Positions 9,112 to 17,461 of a stretch of DNA of 64,000 nucleotides are shown here, piece after piece. Origin of the DNA: JAHEJA01 sp965657215 (GTDB lineage: Bacteria > Pseudomonadota > Alphaproteobacteria > Rhodobacterales > Rhodobacteraceae); contig CBFHNR010000001.1 in assembly GCA_965657215.1 (NCBI GenBank), positions 62,001-126,000 of the forward strand. Direction: 5' to 3'. Position numbers and translations under genes: made by a program. Each line of letters starts with the position of its first letter. Position 1 is the first letter of the stretch. The notes beneath the pieces are model-generated. The model saw only the letters and a list, made by a program, of their open reading frames with translations, was not told the origin of the DNA and did no database searches.

Positions 9112-10116
9112 ATGAATGAACCAATGAAAAATACCAGATGTCAGTGGGGCTGTTGGGGCCTAGCTGCACTTATCGGGTTGGTTATATTTATCGTATGTTT
9201 GTCAATGATGGACATGCAGTGGCCTGGGTCACTCTTTATTGCGGCGTTATCATTTATTTTGGCTGGTTTGATTTTTACTTGGGCCTTCTGCGGAAAAAGC
9301 GAAACTGGGTCATATGATTCAGGTGCCTTTGGATCAGGAGCCTCTGTTCAAACCGGAGCGGGAACATCCAATTCTGGATCATCCGTAGCTGCGTCTTCGG
9401 CATCATCTGATGCTGTTGCAACAGGGGCATCTTCTGGTGCATCAGCAGGAGCGGCCGCAGCGGCAGCGAGTGCTACGGCGACAACGGCGTCATCTGCGGA
9501 AACAGCACAAGCTGCACGTGAGGCTGAGGTAAAGCCATCTGCGTCTCTTGCGGGACAAGATGAGCTTGCTGATCGCAAAGGTGAGTGGAAATACGATGCA
9601 AACGCATCTGAAAGCGGTGACGCCTCAGAGGCAGCTGCATCCAAACCAGAGCCGAAAAAAGCAGAGCCGAAAAAGGCAGCAGCGAAAAAAGCGGCTCCTA
9701 AAAAGGCAGCAGCTAAGAAGGCAGATGCAAAACCAGCTGCAAAAGCCAAAACATCAAGTGCGGGTTCTGCAGATGCAGCAGCAACACCTGATTACGACAA
9801 TGATGGTGTGTTTGAAGGCAAGGATGAGGGCAAACGCCCAGAGGCCTTGACTGCAGCGCGCGCAGGCGGTGCCGATGATCTTAAAAAGATCAAAGGGATT
9901 GGCCCGAAACTTGAACAGCTTTGTAACGAGCTTGGTTTTTACCACTTTGATCAAATCGCAGGATGGTCTGCGGATGAGGTCGCTTGGGTAAATGCCAACT
10001 TGGCTGGCTTCAAAGGCCGCGTCAGCCGTGACAACTGGGTAGAACAAGCCAAGTTGCTCGCGTCAGGTGCGGAAACTGAATTCTCTAAACGCGTCGATAA
10101 AGGCGGCGTTTACTGA
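9112..10116 (+). CDS. Membrane-anchored protein with Ala/Lys-rich linker and C-terminal helix-hairpin-helix domain
   Basis: 334 residues. Two predicted membrane segments (about 16-31 and 38-60) are followed by a very Ala/Ser/Gly-rich region (64-145), five tandem 5-residue Lys-rich repeats (181-205), an acidic stretch and an 82-residue helix-hairpin-helix-like domain (253-334, ADDLKKIKGIGPKLEQL) matching the NuoE tail. It starts at ATG 9112 after AAGGGGG, 32 bp after nuoE, and is clearly within the operon. A role as a membrane-bound partner of NuoE or a complex I assembly factor is inference; no catalytic motif is visible. Confidence 0.85.
   Translation: MNEPMKNTRCQWGCWGLAALIGLVIFIVCLSMMDMQWPGSLFIAALSFILAGLIFTWAFCGKSETGSYDSGAFGSGASVQTGAGTSNSGSSVAASSASSDAVATGASSGASAGAAAAAASATATTASSAETAQAAREAEVKPSASLAGQDELADRKGEWKYDANASESGDASEAAASKPEPKKAEPKKAAAKKAAPKKAAAKKADAKPAAKAKTSSAGSADAAATPDYDNDGVFEGKDEGKRPEALTAARAGGADDLKKIKGIGPKLEQLCNELGFYHFDQIAGWSADEVAWVNANLAGFKGRVSRDNWVEQAKLLASGAETEFSKRVDKGGVY
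9652..9726 (+). repeat. Five tandem 15-bp coding repeats (PKKAE/AKKAA type)
   Basis: Codes for PKKAE, PKKAA, AKKAA, PKKAA and AKKAD in direct succession (residues 181-205 of the 334-residue protein). The DNA copies have diverged at third positions, so protein-level selection rather than recent slippage seems likely. Resembles the basic tails of histone-H1-like proteins. Confidence 0.8.
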
Positions 10117-10126
10117 GGGTAGAAAC

Positions 10127-10354
10127 ATGGGACACGACACAGAAGATCAACGCTTGGAAAAACAGGGCCGTTTGGCGGCGATTGTAATTGCAGGTGCAAT
10201 GATATTCTGGATCGTGGCCCAGTGGATTGGATCAAGACTTGGGATCGATATTAGGTTCCAAGTTTTGATTGATCTCATTGCTTTGGCCGCGTTCGCATGG
10301 GCGATGGTCGTAACATTTCAAATTTGGCGGAAACGCCAAAATAATAAAGGATGA
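10127..10354 (+). CDS. Small two-helix membrane protein of the nuo operon (DUF5337-like)
   Basis: 75 residues. A charged N-terminus (MGHDTEDQRLEKQGR) is followed by two hydrophobic helices (about 16-35 and 42-64) and a basic C-terminus. ATG 10127 is chosen: it follows the previous stop after 10 bp, whereas upstream in-frame starts fall inside that gene. It resembles the DUF5337 family found between nuoE and nuoF in Rhodobacterales (from memory). Its place in the operon suggests association with the membrane part of complex I, but no function is known to me. Confidence 0.8.
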   Translation: MGHDTEDQRLEKQGRLAAIVIAGAMIFWIVAQWIGSRLGIDIRFQVLIDLIALAAFAWAMVVTFQIWRKRQNNKG

Positions 10355-10361
10355 TCGCGAG

Positions 10362-11660
10362 ATGCTAAAGGACCAAGACCGGATCTTTACCAATATCTAC
10401 GGGATGCATGAACGGACCCTAAAAGGCGCCAAGGCGCGAGGGCATTGGGACGGCACAGCTAAGATTATCCAAAACGGTCGTGATTGGATCGTGGATCAGA
10501 TGAAGGCCTCTGGCCTGCGTGGTCGTGGTGGAGCGGGTTTCCCAACGGGTCTCAAGTGGTCCTTTATGCCGAAAGAAAGCGATGGGCGCCCGGCTTATTT
10601 GGTGATTAACGCCGATGAATCTGAGCCAGGCACCTGCAAAGACCGCGAAATCATGCGTCATGATCCGCACACCTTGATCGAGGGTGCGTTGATTGCCTCT
10701 TTCGCGATGGATGCGAATACATGTTATATCTACATTCGCGGCGAATATATTCGCGAACGCGAAGCGCTTCAGAATGCAATTGACGAATGCTATGAGGCTG
10801 GATTGCTCGGCAAGAATGCCGCGAAATCCGGTTGGGATTTTGACCTCTATCTGCACCACGGTGCAGGTGCCTATATTTGTGGCGAAGAGACGGCGTTGAT
10901 CGAAAGCCTTGAAGGTAAAAAAGGAATGCCGCGGATGAAGCCGCCGTTCCCAGCGGGTGCGGGTCTTTACGGCTGCCCCACAACAGTAAACAACGTGGAA
11001 TCTATCGCCGTCGTTCCAACAATTTTGCGCCGTGGGCCAGAGTGGTTCTCAGGCTTTGGTCGCCCAAATAACGCAGGCACCAAGTTGTTCGCGGTTTCTG
11101 GTCACGTCAATCACCCTTGCGTCGTCGAAGAGGCAATGTCGATAGGGTTCGAAGAATTGATCGAAAAGCATTGCGGCGGAATTCGCGGTGGGTGGGATAA
11201 CCTTTTGGCCGTCATCCCCGGTGGATCTTCTGTTCCCTGTGTGCGTGGCGAAAACATGCGCGACGCGATTATGGATTTTGACTACCTGCGCAATGATCTT
11301 GGGTCAGGTTTGGGGACCGCTGCGGTGATCGTGATGGATAAATCCACTGACATCATCAAAGCGATCCATCGTTTGGCGAAATTCTACAAACACGAAAGCT
11401 GCGGTCAATGTACACCCTGTCGCGAAGGCACAGGCTGGATGATGCGCGTGATGGAGCGTTTGGTGAATGGTAATGCGGACCCAGAAGAAATCGATATGCT
11501 TTGGGACGTAACCAAGCAAGTTGAAGGTCATACAATCTGTGCGCTTGGGGATGCGGCTGCTTGGCCGATCCAAGGGTTGATACGCAATTTCCGCGAGGAA
11601 ATCGAAGATCGGATCAAGGCACAAAAAACAGGCCGTGTATCGGCGTTTGCGGCGGAATAA
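10362..11660 (+). CDS. nuoF: NADH-quinone oxidoreductase subunit F
   Basis: 432 residues, the 51-kDa subunit that binds NADH and FMN and holds cluster N3. Seen: the glycine-rich GRGGAGFPTGLKWSFMP, the FMN/NADH loop GAGAYICGEETALIESLEG, and the [4Fe-4S] ligands in ESCGQCTPCREG with a further cysteine in HTICALGDAAAWP. Length is normal. Starts 7 bp after the DUF5337-like gene, and its stop overlaps the lipoprotein start (TAATG). Confidence 0.95.
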   Translation: MLKDQDRIFTNIYGMHERTLKGAKARGHWDGTAKIIQNGRDWIVDQMKASGLRGRGGAGFPTGLKWSFMPKESDGRPAYLVINADESEPGTCKDREIMRHDPHTLIEGALIASFAMDANTCYIYIRGEYIREREALQNAIDECYEAGLLGKNAAKSGWDFDLYLHHGAGAYICGEETALIESLEGKKGMPRMKPPFPAGAGLYGCPTTVNNVESIAVVPTILRRGPEWFSGFGRPNNAGTKLFAVSGHVNHPCVVEEAMSIGFEELIEKHCGGIRGGWDNLLAVIPGGSSVPCVRGENMRDAIMDFDYLRNDLGSGLGTAAVIVMDKSTDIIKAIHRLAKFYKHESCGQCTPCREGTGWMMRVMERLVNGNADPEEIDMLWDVTKQVEGHTICALGDAAAWPIQGLIRNFREEIEDRIKAQKTGRVSAFAAE

Positions 11661-11662
11661 TG

Positions 11663-11983
11663 ATGCGGACAGCTTTGATTATAACTTGTGCCCTTGGTTT
11701 GACGGCTTGCGGTGAAGCTTGGCAAGATAACCGCGTGCCTTTTGGTGGCATTTATTGGAGCTCATCTTTGGATGTCGCCAAGGAAACGCCAGAAGATTTC
11801 AGCATCGTCGTCAAAGATGCAACCCAAGACCGAGATGCCGCCAAAGAGGCGGGTCGGTTTGAAGGCACTAAATATTGTGTCGAATTTTTTGGATCATCTG
11901 ACATTGATTGGGGGCAGGGACCAGACCAGCGCCTCAACATTGTCAAAGGCGATCTTTACCTAAACGGGAGCTGCACTGGATGA
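11663..11983 (+). CDS. Small lipoprotein within the nuo operon, function unknown
   Basis: 106 residues. MRTALIITCALGLTACGE is a lipoprotein signal with lipobox LTAC, so the mature protein should be lipid-anchored on the periplasmic side. Two further cysteines in the C-terminal half (YCVEF and GSCTG) could form a disulfide. Two adjacent ATGs (11660 overlapping the nuoF stop, and 11663) are possible starts; 11663 gives the cleaner signal peptide. It overlaps the next small gene by ATGA. I do not recognise the family. Confidence 0.78.
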   Translation: MRTALIITCALGLTACGEAWQDNRVPFGGIYWSSSLDVAKETPEDFSIVVKDATQDRDAAKEAGRFEGTKYCVEFFGSSDIDWGQGPDQRLNIVKGDLYLNGSCTG

Positions 11984-12123
11984 CTAGCTTAACACTTTTT
12001 TCTGTTCTCGGCCTTGCCGCTCTTGGCGTGGCTCTTGTGGCAAAATCCACGCCTCAGGCTCTTAAGATCCGTGTAGAAACCAAAGACGTACGCAAGTCCG
12101 TGTTGACCTCAAAAGCAAAGTGA
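11980..12123 (+). CDS. 47-residue single-span membrane protein between nuoF and nuoG
   Basis: ATG 11980 overlaps the lipoprotein stop by ATGA, and its TGA stop (12121-12123) lies 5 bp before the chosen nuoG ATG, overlapping an alternative GTG start. It codes for an N-terminal hydrophobic helix (SLTLFSVLGLAALGVALVA) and a basic tail (VETKDVRKSVLTSKAK). The exact stop/start packing at both ends, with no other gene filling this 140-bp slot, is the main evidence that it is real. Function unknown. Confidence 0.6.
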   Translation: MTSLTLFSVLGLAALGVALVAKSTPQALKIRVETKDVRKSVLTSKAK

Positions 12124-12128
12124 ATGTG

Positions 12129-14147
12129 ATGACAGATCTCCGTAAAATCATCATTGACGACAAAGAAGTCGAAGTCGAAGGCGCAATGACCTTGATCCAA
12201 GCTTGCGAACAAGCTGGCGTCGAAGTTCCACGTTTTTGTTATCACGAACGTCTGTCGATTGCTGGCAACTGTCGGATGTGTTTGGTCGAAGTCGTGGGCG
12301 GACCGCCCAAGCCTGCGGCCTCATGTGCGATGCAGGTGCGCGATTTGCGTCCTGGTCCAGAAGGCCAGCCGCCTGTGGTGAAAACCAACTCGCCCATGGT
12401 CAAAAAGGCCCGCGAAGGGGTGATGGAATTCCTCTTGATCAACCACCCTCTTGATTGTCCGATTTGTGACCAAGGCGGGGAATGTGATCTTCAGGATCAA
12501 GCGATGGCCTATGGTGTCGATAGCAGCCGCTACCGCGAAGCAAAACGCGCCAGCACCGATTTGGATCTTGGCCCTCTGGTGTCAACTACGATGACACGTT
12601 GCATTAGCTGCACACGCTGTGTGCGCTTTACAACTGAGGTCGCGGGTATCACGCAGATGGGCCAAACAGGGCGCGGCGAAGATAGCGAAATTACGTCCTA
12701 TTTGGGCGAAACATTGGACAGCAACCTACAGGGCAACATTATCGATTTGTGTCCTGTTGGGGCGCTGACGTCTAAACCCTATGCCTTTACTGCGCGTCCT
12801 TGGGAATTGAACAAGACCGAGACAATCGACGTTATGGATGCGCTCGGGTCCAACATTCGTGTGGATACGAAGGGCCGCGAAGTGATGCGGATCCTGCCAC
12901 GCAACCACGATGGCGTGAACGAAGAATGGATTTCGGACAAGACACGCTTTGTCTGGGATGGTCTGCGCCGTCAACGCTTGGACACACCCTACATCCGTGA
13001 CAACGGAAAATTGCGCAAAGCGACATGGGGCGAAGCCTTGGGCGCGGCGGCAGCGGCGATGTCAGGTAAAAAGGTTGCAGGCCTTGTTGGGGATCTTGTC
13101 CCAACTGAAGCGGCTTTTGCGCTGAAGCTCATGATCGAAGGTTTGGGTGGCTCTGTTGAGTGCCGCACAGATAACGCACGTCTTCCGATTGGAAACCGCG
13201 CTGGCTATGCAGGAACAGCGAGCATTGAGGATATCGATGACGCCAAGTTCATTCAGCTAATTGGGACAAACCCACGCGATGAAGCGCCTGTTCTAAACGC
13301 GCGTATCCGCAAAGCGTGGAGCAAAGGTGCATCTGTTGGTTTGGTTGGTGAAGCTGTTGATCTAACCTATGACTATGCCCACCTTGGCACCAATCGCGCA
13401 GCTCTCGAGAGCCTAGTAAATAGCAAACATGGTGATGTCGTTGATCAACTGTCCATAGTGATCGTTGGCCAAGGCGCGCTTCGCGAAGCGGATGGCGCGG
13501 CGGTTTTGGCCGCGGCGATGAAGCTTGCAGAAGACACACAATCCAAGCTGATGATTTTGCACACAGCCGCGTCACGCGTTGGTGCAATGGATGTTGGCGC
13601 AGTGACCGAAGGCGGTTTGACCGCGGCAATTGAGGGCGCTGGAGTTATCTATAACCTTGGCTCTGACGAAGTTGATATCGATGCTGGTGCGTTCGTGATC
13701 TATCAAGGCAGCCACGGGGATCGTGGTGCGCATCGTGCGGATATCATTTTGCCCGCTGCGGCCTATACCGAAGAAAACGGATTGTTCGTCAATACCGAAG
13801 GTCGTCCACAATTGGCGATGCGTGCTGGGTTTGCGCCTGGTGAGGCCAAAGAAAACTGGGCGATTTTGCGAGCCTTGTCTGCTGAGCTTGGCTCTGCATT
13901 GCCCTTTGATAGCCTTGCGCAACTGCGTCAGGCGATGGTTCAAGCGGTTCCGCATTTGGCAAAGGTTGATCAAGTCATTGAAAACGAATGGAAAGCTGAA
14001 GCCACGGATAAGCTTGGCAAAGCTGAGTTTCGTAATGTGGTTTCTGATTTCTACCTCAGCAACCCAATTGCACGTGCCTCCAGCTTGATGGCTGAGCTGT
14101 CAGCAAACGCCAAGGCGCGTAGCATTGAACAGGTGGCTGCAGAATAA
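12129..14147 (+). CDS. nuoG: NADH-quinone oxidoreductase subunit G
   Basis: 672 residues, the 75-kDa peripheral subunit. N-terminal [2Fe-2S] domain with FCYHERLSIAGNCRMCLVEV; then the His/Cys [4Fe-4S] site HPLDCPICDQGGECDLQ; then CISCTRCVRF with a later cysteine in DLCPVGAL; then a molybdopterin-oxidoreductase-like domain that in complex I has no cofactor. ATG 12129 has a weak AAGTGA 5 nt upstream; GTG 12120, overlapping the preceding TGA, would add three residues and cannot be excluded. Its stop overlaps the next start. Confidence 0.95.
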   Translation: MTDLRKIIIDDKEVEVEGAMTLIQACEQAGVEVPRFCYHERLSIAGNCRMCLVEVVGGPPKPAASCAMQVRDLRPGPEGQPPVVKTNSPMVKKAREGVMEFLLINHPLDCPICDQGGECDLQDQAMAYGVDSSRYREAKRASTDLDLGPLVSTTMTRCISCTRCVRFTTEVAGITQMGQTGRGEDSEITSYLGETLDSNLQGNIIDLCPVGALTSKPYAFTARPWELNKTETIDVMDALGSNIRVDTKGREVMRILPRNHDGVNEEWISDKTRFVWDGLRRQRLDTPYIRDNGKLRKATWGEALGAAAAAMSGKKVAGLVGDLVPTEAAFALKLMIEGLGGSVECRTDNARLPIGNRAGYAGTASIEDIDDAKFIQLIGTNPRDEAPVLNARIRKAWSKGASVGLVGEAVDLTYDYAHLGTNRAALESLVNSKHGDVVDQLSIVIVGQGALREADGAAVLAAAMKLAEDTQSKLMILHTAASRVGAMDVGAVTEGGLTAAIEGAGVIYNLGSDEVDIDAGAFVIYQGSHGDRGAHRADIILPAAAYTEENGLFVNTEGRPQLAMRAGFAPGEAKENWAILRALSAELGSALPFDSLAQLRQAMVQAVPHLAKVDQVIENEWKAEATDKLGKAEFRNVVSDFYLSNPIARASSLMAELSANAKARSIEQVAAE

Positions 14148-14563
14148 TGAAAGCGCGCCCATTCATATTACCTTTGGCCTTAGGCGCGGCAAGCGTCGCT
14201 CAAGGCGGATGCCAAGTCTCGGACATGGCCTCAACAGAGGCACCTGCTGCAGAGCAAGTGGACTATATGGGCGTCAAGACAAGCCTTTTGGCCGATGACA
14301 TGGTGCAGTTTCATGTCAAAGCCAAAGGCGGCGCAACGGGCAGCGTTGCAACGGCTTATGCAGAATGTGCGGCGGCGCAATATACACTTATCCGTGGTTA
14401 CGGATTTGCGCGTCACATCCGCACGAATGTGAATAGTGTGGCAGGGGATTGGGTGGCAGATGCTGTTTATCTGATCTCTCCTGCTTTACCCCGTGGATTG
14501 AAAACGATTGACGCAGAAGTCGTCGCGGACAATTGCACGGTCAACGGAATACCAATGGTGTGA
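14147..14563 (+). CDS. Exported protein of the nuo operon, function unknown
   Basis: 138 residues with an N-terminal signal (MKARPFILPLALGAASVAQG). A cysteine follows in GGCQ, but the -3 residue is not a good lipobox residue, so secretion by signal peptidase I is as likely as lipidation. Two more cysteines occur (AECAA and DNCTV). Its start overlaps the nuoG stop (TAATG), and nuoH begins 6 bp after its stop. No recognised domain; periplasmic or membrane-surface accessory role is inference from position. Confidence 0.75.
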   Translation: MKARPFILPLALGAASVAQGGCQVSDMASTEAPAAEQVDYMGVKTSLLADDMVQFHVKAKGGATGSVATAYAECAAAQYTLIRGYGFARHIRTNVNSVAGDWVADAVYLISPALPRGLKTIDAEVVADNCTVNGIPMV

Positions 14564-14569
14564 GGACCG

Positions 14570-15607
14570 ATGGCTGATTTCTTAACTACTCCGGGCGGAA
14601 TTGCCCTGTTAATTGTGGCCCAAGTTTTGGCTGTTGTCGGGTTCGTCATGATCTCGATGCTGTTCTTGGTCTATGGCGATCGTAAAATCTGGGCGGCTGT
14701 GCAAATGCGTCGTGGTCCTAATGTGGTTGGGGCCTTTGGTCTGCTGCAAACGGTTGCTGATGCGTTGAAATACGTCGTCAAGGAAATCGTTATTCCAGCG
14801 GGCGCCGATAAAACGGTCTTTATGTTGGCGCCACTCACCAGCTTTGTTTTGGCTTTGGTGGCTTGGGCGGTTATCCCGTTCAATGACGGTTGGGTTGTCT
14901 CTGACATCAACGTGGCGATCCTCTATGTGTTCGCGGTGTCCTCTCTTGAGGTCTACGGCGTGATCATGGGCGGATGGGCGTCGAACTCAAAATATCCGTT
15001 CCTTGGCTCCTTGCGCTCTGCGGCACAGATGATTTCTTACGAAGTTTCAATCGGTTTGATCATCATCGGTGTGATCCTCTCGACTGGTTCGATGAATTTC
15101 GGCGATATCGTGAATGCGCAAGATGGCGATTACGGCTTCTTTAGCTGGTATTGGTTGCCGCATTTCCCGATGGTGTTCTTGTTCTTTATCTCGGCTTTGG
15201 CGGAAACAAACCGTCCACCATTCGATTTGCCTGAGGCGGAATCTGAATTGGTTGCGGGATATCAGGTTGAATATAGCTCAACACCGTTTTTGTTGTTCAT
15301 GGCGGGTGAATATACCGCAATCTTCTTGATGTGTGCTTTGACAACATTGCTCTTCTTTGGAGGGTGGTTGTCCCCTATCCCTGGTCTGCCTGATGGCGTG
15401 CTTTGGATGGTTGGCAAAATGGCATTCTTCTTCTTCCTCTTCGCGATGGTCAAGGCGATCACGCCGCGCTACCGCTATGATCAATTGATGCGCTTGGGTT
15501 GGAAAGTGTTCCTACCTATGTCCCTCGGTTGGGTCGTTTTGGTGGCATTCTTTGCGAAATTTGAACTCTTCGGCGGTGCATATGCTCGCTGGGCTATCGG
15601 AGGCTGA
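14570..15607 (+). CDS. nuoH: NADH-quinone oxidoreductase subunit H
   Basis: 345 residues, the membrane subunit forming the entrance to the quinone cavity. Eight or so hydrophobic helices are visible, with the conserved loops DRKIWAAVQMRRGPNVVG, the ETNRPPFDLPEAESELVAGYQVEYS segment, and TPRYRYDQLM near the C-terminus. Starts 6 bp after the exported protein, and nuoI starts 1 bp after its stop. Confidence 0.96.
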   Translation: MADFLTTPGGIALLIVAQVLAVVGFVMISMLFLVYGDRKIWAAVQMRRGPNVVGAFGLLQTVADALKYVVKEIVIPAGADKTVFMLAPLTSFVLALVAWAVIPFNDGWVVSDINVAILYVFAVSSLEVYGVIMGGWASNSKYPFLGSLRSAAQMISYEVSIGLIIIGVILSTGSMNFGDIVNAQDGDYGFFSWYWLPHFPMVFLFFISALAETNRPPFDLPEAESELVAGYQVEYSSTPFLLFMAGEYTAIFLMCALTTLLFFGGWLSPIPGLPDGVLWMVGKMAFFFFLFAMVKAITPRYRYDQLMRLGWKVFLPMSLGWVVLVAFFAKFELFGGAYARWAIGG

Positions 15608-15608
15608 T

Positions 15609-16103
15609 ATGGCGAATATCGATTACGGACGGACGGCCAAGTATTTCCTTCTTTATGACTTTTGGGTCGGATTTAAACTGGGTCTGAAGTATTTCTTTGC
15701 GCCGAAGGCGACATTGAATTACCCGCATGAAAAGGGACCTTTGTCCCCACGGTTTCGTGGTGAGCATGCCTTGCGTCGCTATCCAAATGGCGAAGAGCGG
15801 TGCATCGCGTGTAAACTTTGCGAAGCTGTTTGCCCCGCGCAAGCCATCACGATTGACGCAGAACCCCGCGATGACGGCAGCCGCCGCACAACGCGGTATG
15901 ATATCGACATGACAAAATGCATTTACTGCGGTTTCTGCCAAGAGGCCTGCCCAGTGGATGCTATTGTCGAGGGTCCGAATTTCGAATTTTCAACGGAAAC
16001 ACGCGAAGAGCTGTTTTATGACAAGGCCAAGCTTTTGTCGAATGGCGATCGTTGGGAAGTTGAGATTGCACGCAACTTGGAAACGGATGCGCCCTACCGA
16101 TGA
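15609..16103 (+). CDS. nuoI: NADH-quinone oxidoreductase subunit I
   Basis: 164 residues, the ferredoxin-like subunit carrying clusters N6a and N6b. Two [4Fe-4S] motifs are intact: CIACKLCEAVCPAQA and CIYCGFCQEACPVDA. ATG 15609 gives MANIDYGRTAKYF, the usual N-terminus, immediately after the nuoH stop; in-frame starts farther upstream would lie inside nuoH. Overlaps the next gene by ATGA. Confidence 0.95.
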   Translation: MANIDYGRTAKYFLLYDFWVGFKLGLKYFFAPKATLNYPHEKGPLSPRFRGEHALRRYPNGEERCIACKLCEAVCPAQAITIDAEPRDDGSRRTTRYDIDMTKCIYCGFCQEACPVDAIVEGPNFEFSTETREELFYDKAKLLSNGDRWEVEIARNLETDAPYR

Positions 16104-16507
16104 GCACGCAAAAGAACCCATTCGAAGACATGATGCGACTGGCGCAGGAGATGGTGAAAAACGCCCAACCTGCGATGGAAACATTTTCGGCGAAAGGGTT
16201 CGAAGATATGTGGCCAACGATGCCCAAGGATGTCATGGAAATGACCTTTGGGAATGGCCTCAACAAAGAGGGTTTGGACGCCAAAACACGTCTTTTGCTG
16301 ACACTTGCTGGATTGATTATGCAAGGGGCGCAAAATGAAAGCCAAATCCGCATCACAGTCCGTCACCTCAAAGAGGCCGACGCGCGTGATCAAGAAATTA
16401 TTGAAACCATCGGCCAAATGTCGATGTTTGCTGGTTTACCCGCTATGACCCGCGCCATGGAATTGGCCAAAGAGGTTATAGAAGACAAAGAGGAAAAAGA
16501 GACATGA
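16100..16507 (+). CDS. Carboxymuconolactone-decarboxylase-like protein of the nuo operon
   Basis: 135 residues, helical, with LDAKTRLLLTLAGLIMQGAQNESQIRITVRHLKEADARDQEI characteristic of the CMD/AhpD fold around residues 58-100. There is no cysteine at all, so the C-x2-C redox pair of AhpD is missing; a decarboxylase or purely structural role fits better. ATGA overlaps on both sides (nuoI stop, nuoJ start) place it firmly in the operon. A gene of this kind between nuoI and nuoJ is familiar from roseobacter genomes; what it does for complex I is unknown. Confidence 0.8.
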   Translation: MSTQKNPFEDMMRLAQEMVKNAQPAMETFSAKGFEDMWPTMPKDVMEMTFGNGLNKEGLDAKTRLLLTLAGLIMQGAQNESQIRITVRHLKEADARDQEIIETIGQMSMFAGLPAMTRAMELAKEVIEDKEEKET

Positions 16508-17112
16508 GCGTTGCAACCTTCGCGTTCTATTTGTTCGCGCTTTGCACCATCACTGGAGGATTGTTCACAGTTGTGAGCCGTAATCCAGTGCATTCGGTGC
16601 TATGGCTGATTTTGGCTTTCCTGTCTTCGGCGGGGCTATTTGTTTTGCTTGGCGCGGAATTCGTCGCAATGCTTTTGGTCATTGTCTATGTCGGCGCAGT
16701 GGCGGTGTTGTTCCTCTTTGTTGTGATGATGTTGGATGTAGATTTCGCCGAACTCAAGGCTGAGATGTCACGCTATTTTCCATTGGCCTTGCTCATTGGC
16801 TTGGTGTTGTTGATGCAATTGGTCATGGCCTTTGGCGCTTGGACCGAAGCGGAAACAGCGATGTCTGCACGTACGGCGATTACACCAGATGGGGTTACGA
16901 ACACGGCCGCCTTGGGGCTTTTGCTCTATGACAAGTATTTCTTACTCTTCCAACTCTCAGGGTTGATCCTGTTTGTTGCGATGGTGGGGGCGATTGTTTT
17001 GACATTGCGTCATCGCAAAGACGTCAAACGCCAAAACGTGCTTCATCAGATGTGGCGAGACCCTGCGAAGGCCATGGAACTAAAAGACGTAAAACCGGGG
17101 CAGGGGCTTTAG
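16504..17112 (+). CDS. nuoJ: NADH-quinone oxidoreductase subunit J
   Basis: 202 residues, membrane subunit with about five transmembrane helices. The third helix, with VIVYVGAVAVLFLFVVMMLDV, contains the conserved pi-bulge region involved in proton translocation. The C-terminal tail after RHRKDVKRQ is hydrophilic. Start overlaps the preceding stop by ATGA. Confidence 0.95.
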   Translation: MSVATFAFYLFALCTITGGLFTVVSRNPVHSVLWLILAFLSSAGLFVLLGAEFVAMLLVIVYVGAVAVLFLFVVMMLDVDFAELKAEMSRYFPLALLIGLVLLMQLVMAFGAWTEAETAMSARTAITPDGVTNTAALGLLLYDKYFLLFQLSGLILFVAMVGAIVLTLRHRKDVKRQNVLHQMWRDPAKAMELKDVKPGQGL

Positions 17113-17149
17113 CTCGTGCTGGAATGGAACAAGGAAACCGAGGAATAAT

Positions 17150-17455
17150 ATGATTGGTTTAGAACATTACCTGACAGTTGCAGCGACGCTGTTTGTCATT
17201 GGTATCTTTGGGCTCTTCCTGAACCGGAAGAACGTTATCATCCTTTTGATGTCGATTGAATTGATGCTGTTGTCTGTCAACATCAACTTGGTCGCGTTCT
17301 CAAGCTTTTTGGGCGACTTGGTTGGTCAGGTCTTTACCCTCTTTGTCTTGACCGTTGCTGCGGCTGAGGCGGCGATTGGTTTGGCGATTTTGGTTAGCTT
17401 CTTCCGCAACCGTGGCACAATCGCGGTCGAAGATGTTAACGTGATGAAAGGGTAA
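17150..17455 (+). CDS. nuoK: NADH-quinone oxidoreductase subunit K
   Basis: 101 residues, the standard length. Three transmembrane helices; the membrane-embedded glutamates are present in SIELMLLSVNINLV and in AAAEAAIGLAIL, both needed for proton pumping in this family. 37 bp after nuoJ, with AAGGAAACCGAGGAATA upstream of the start as ribosome binding region. Confidence 0.95.
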   Translation: MIGLEHYLTVAATLFVIGIFGLFLNRKNVIILLMSIELMLLSVNINLVAFSSFLGDLVGQVFTLFVLTVAAAEAAIGLAILVSFFRNRGTIAVEDVNVMKG

Positions 17456-17461
17456 TTGAAC

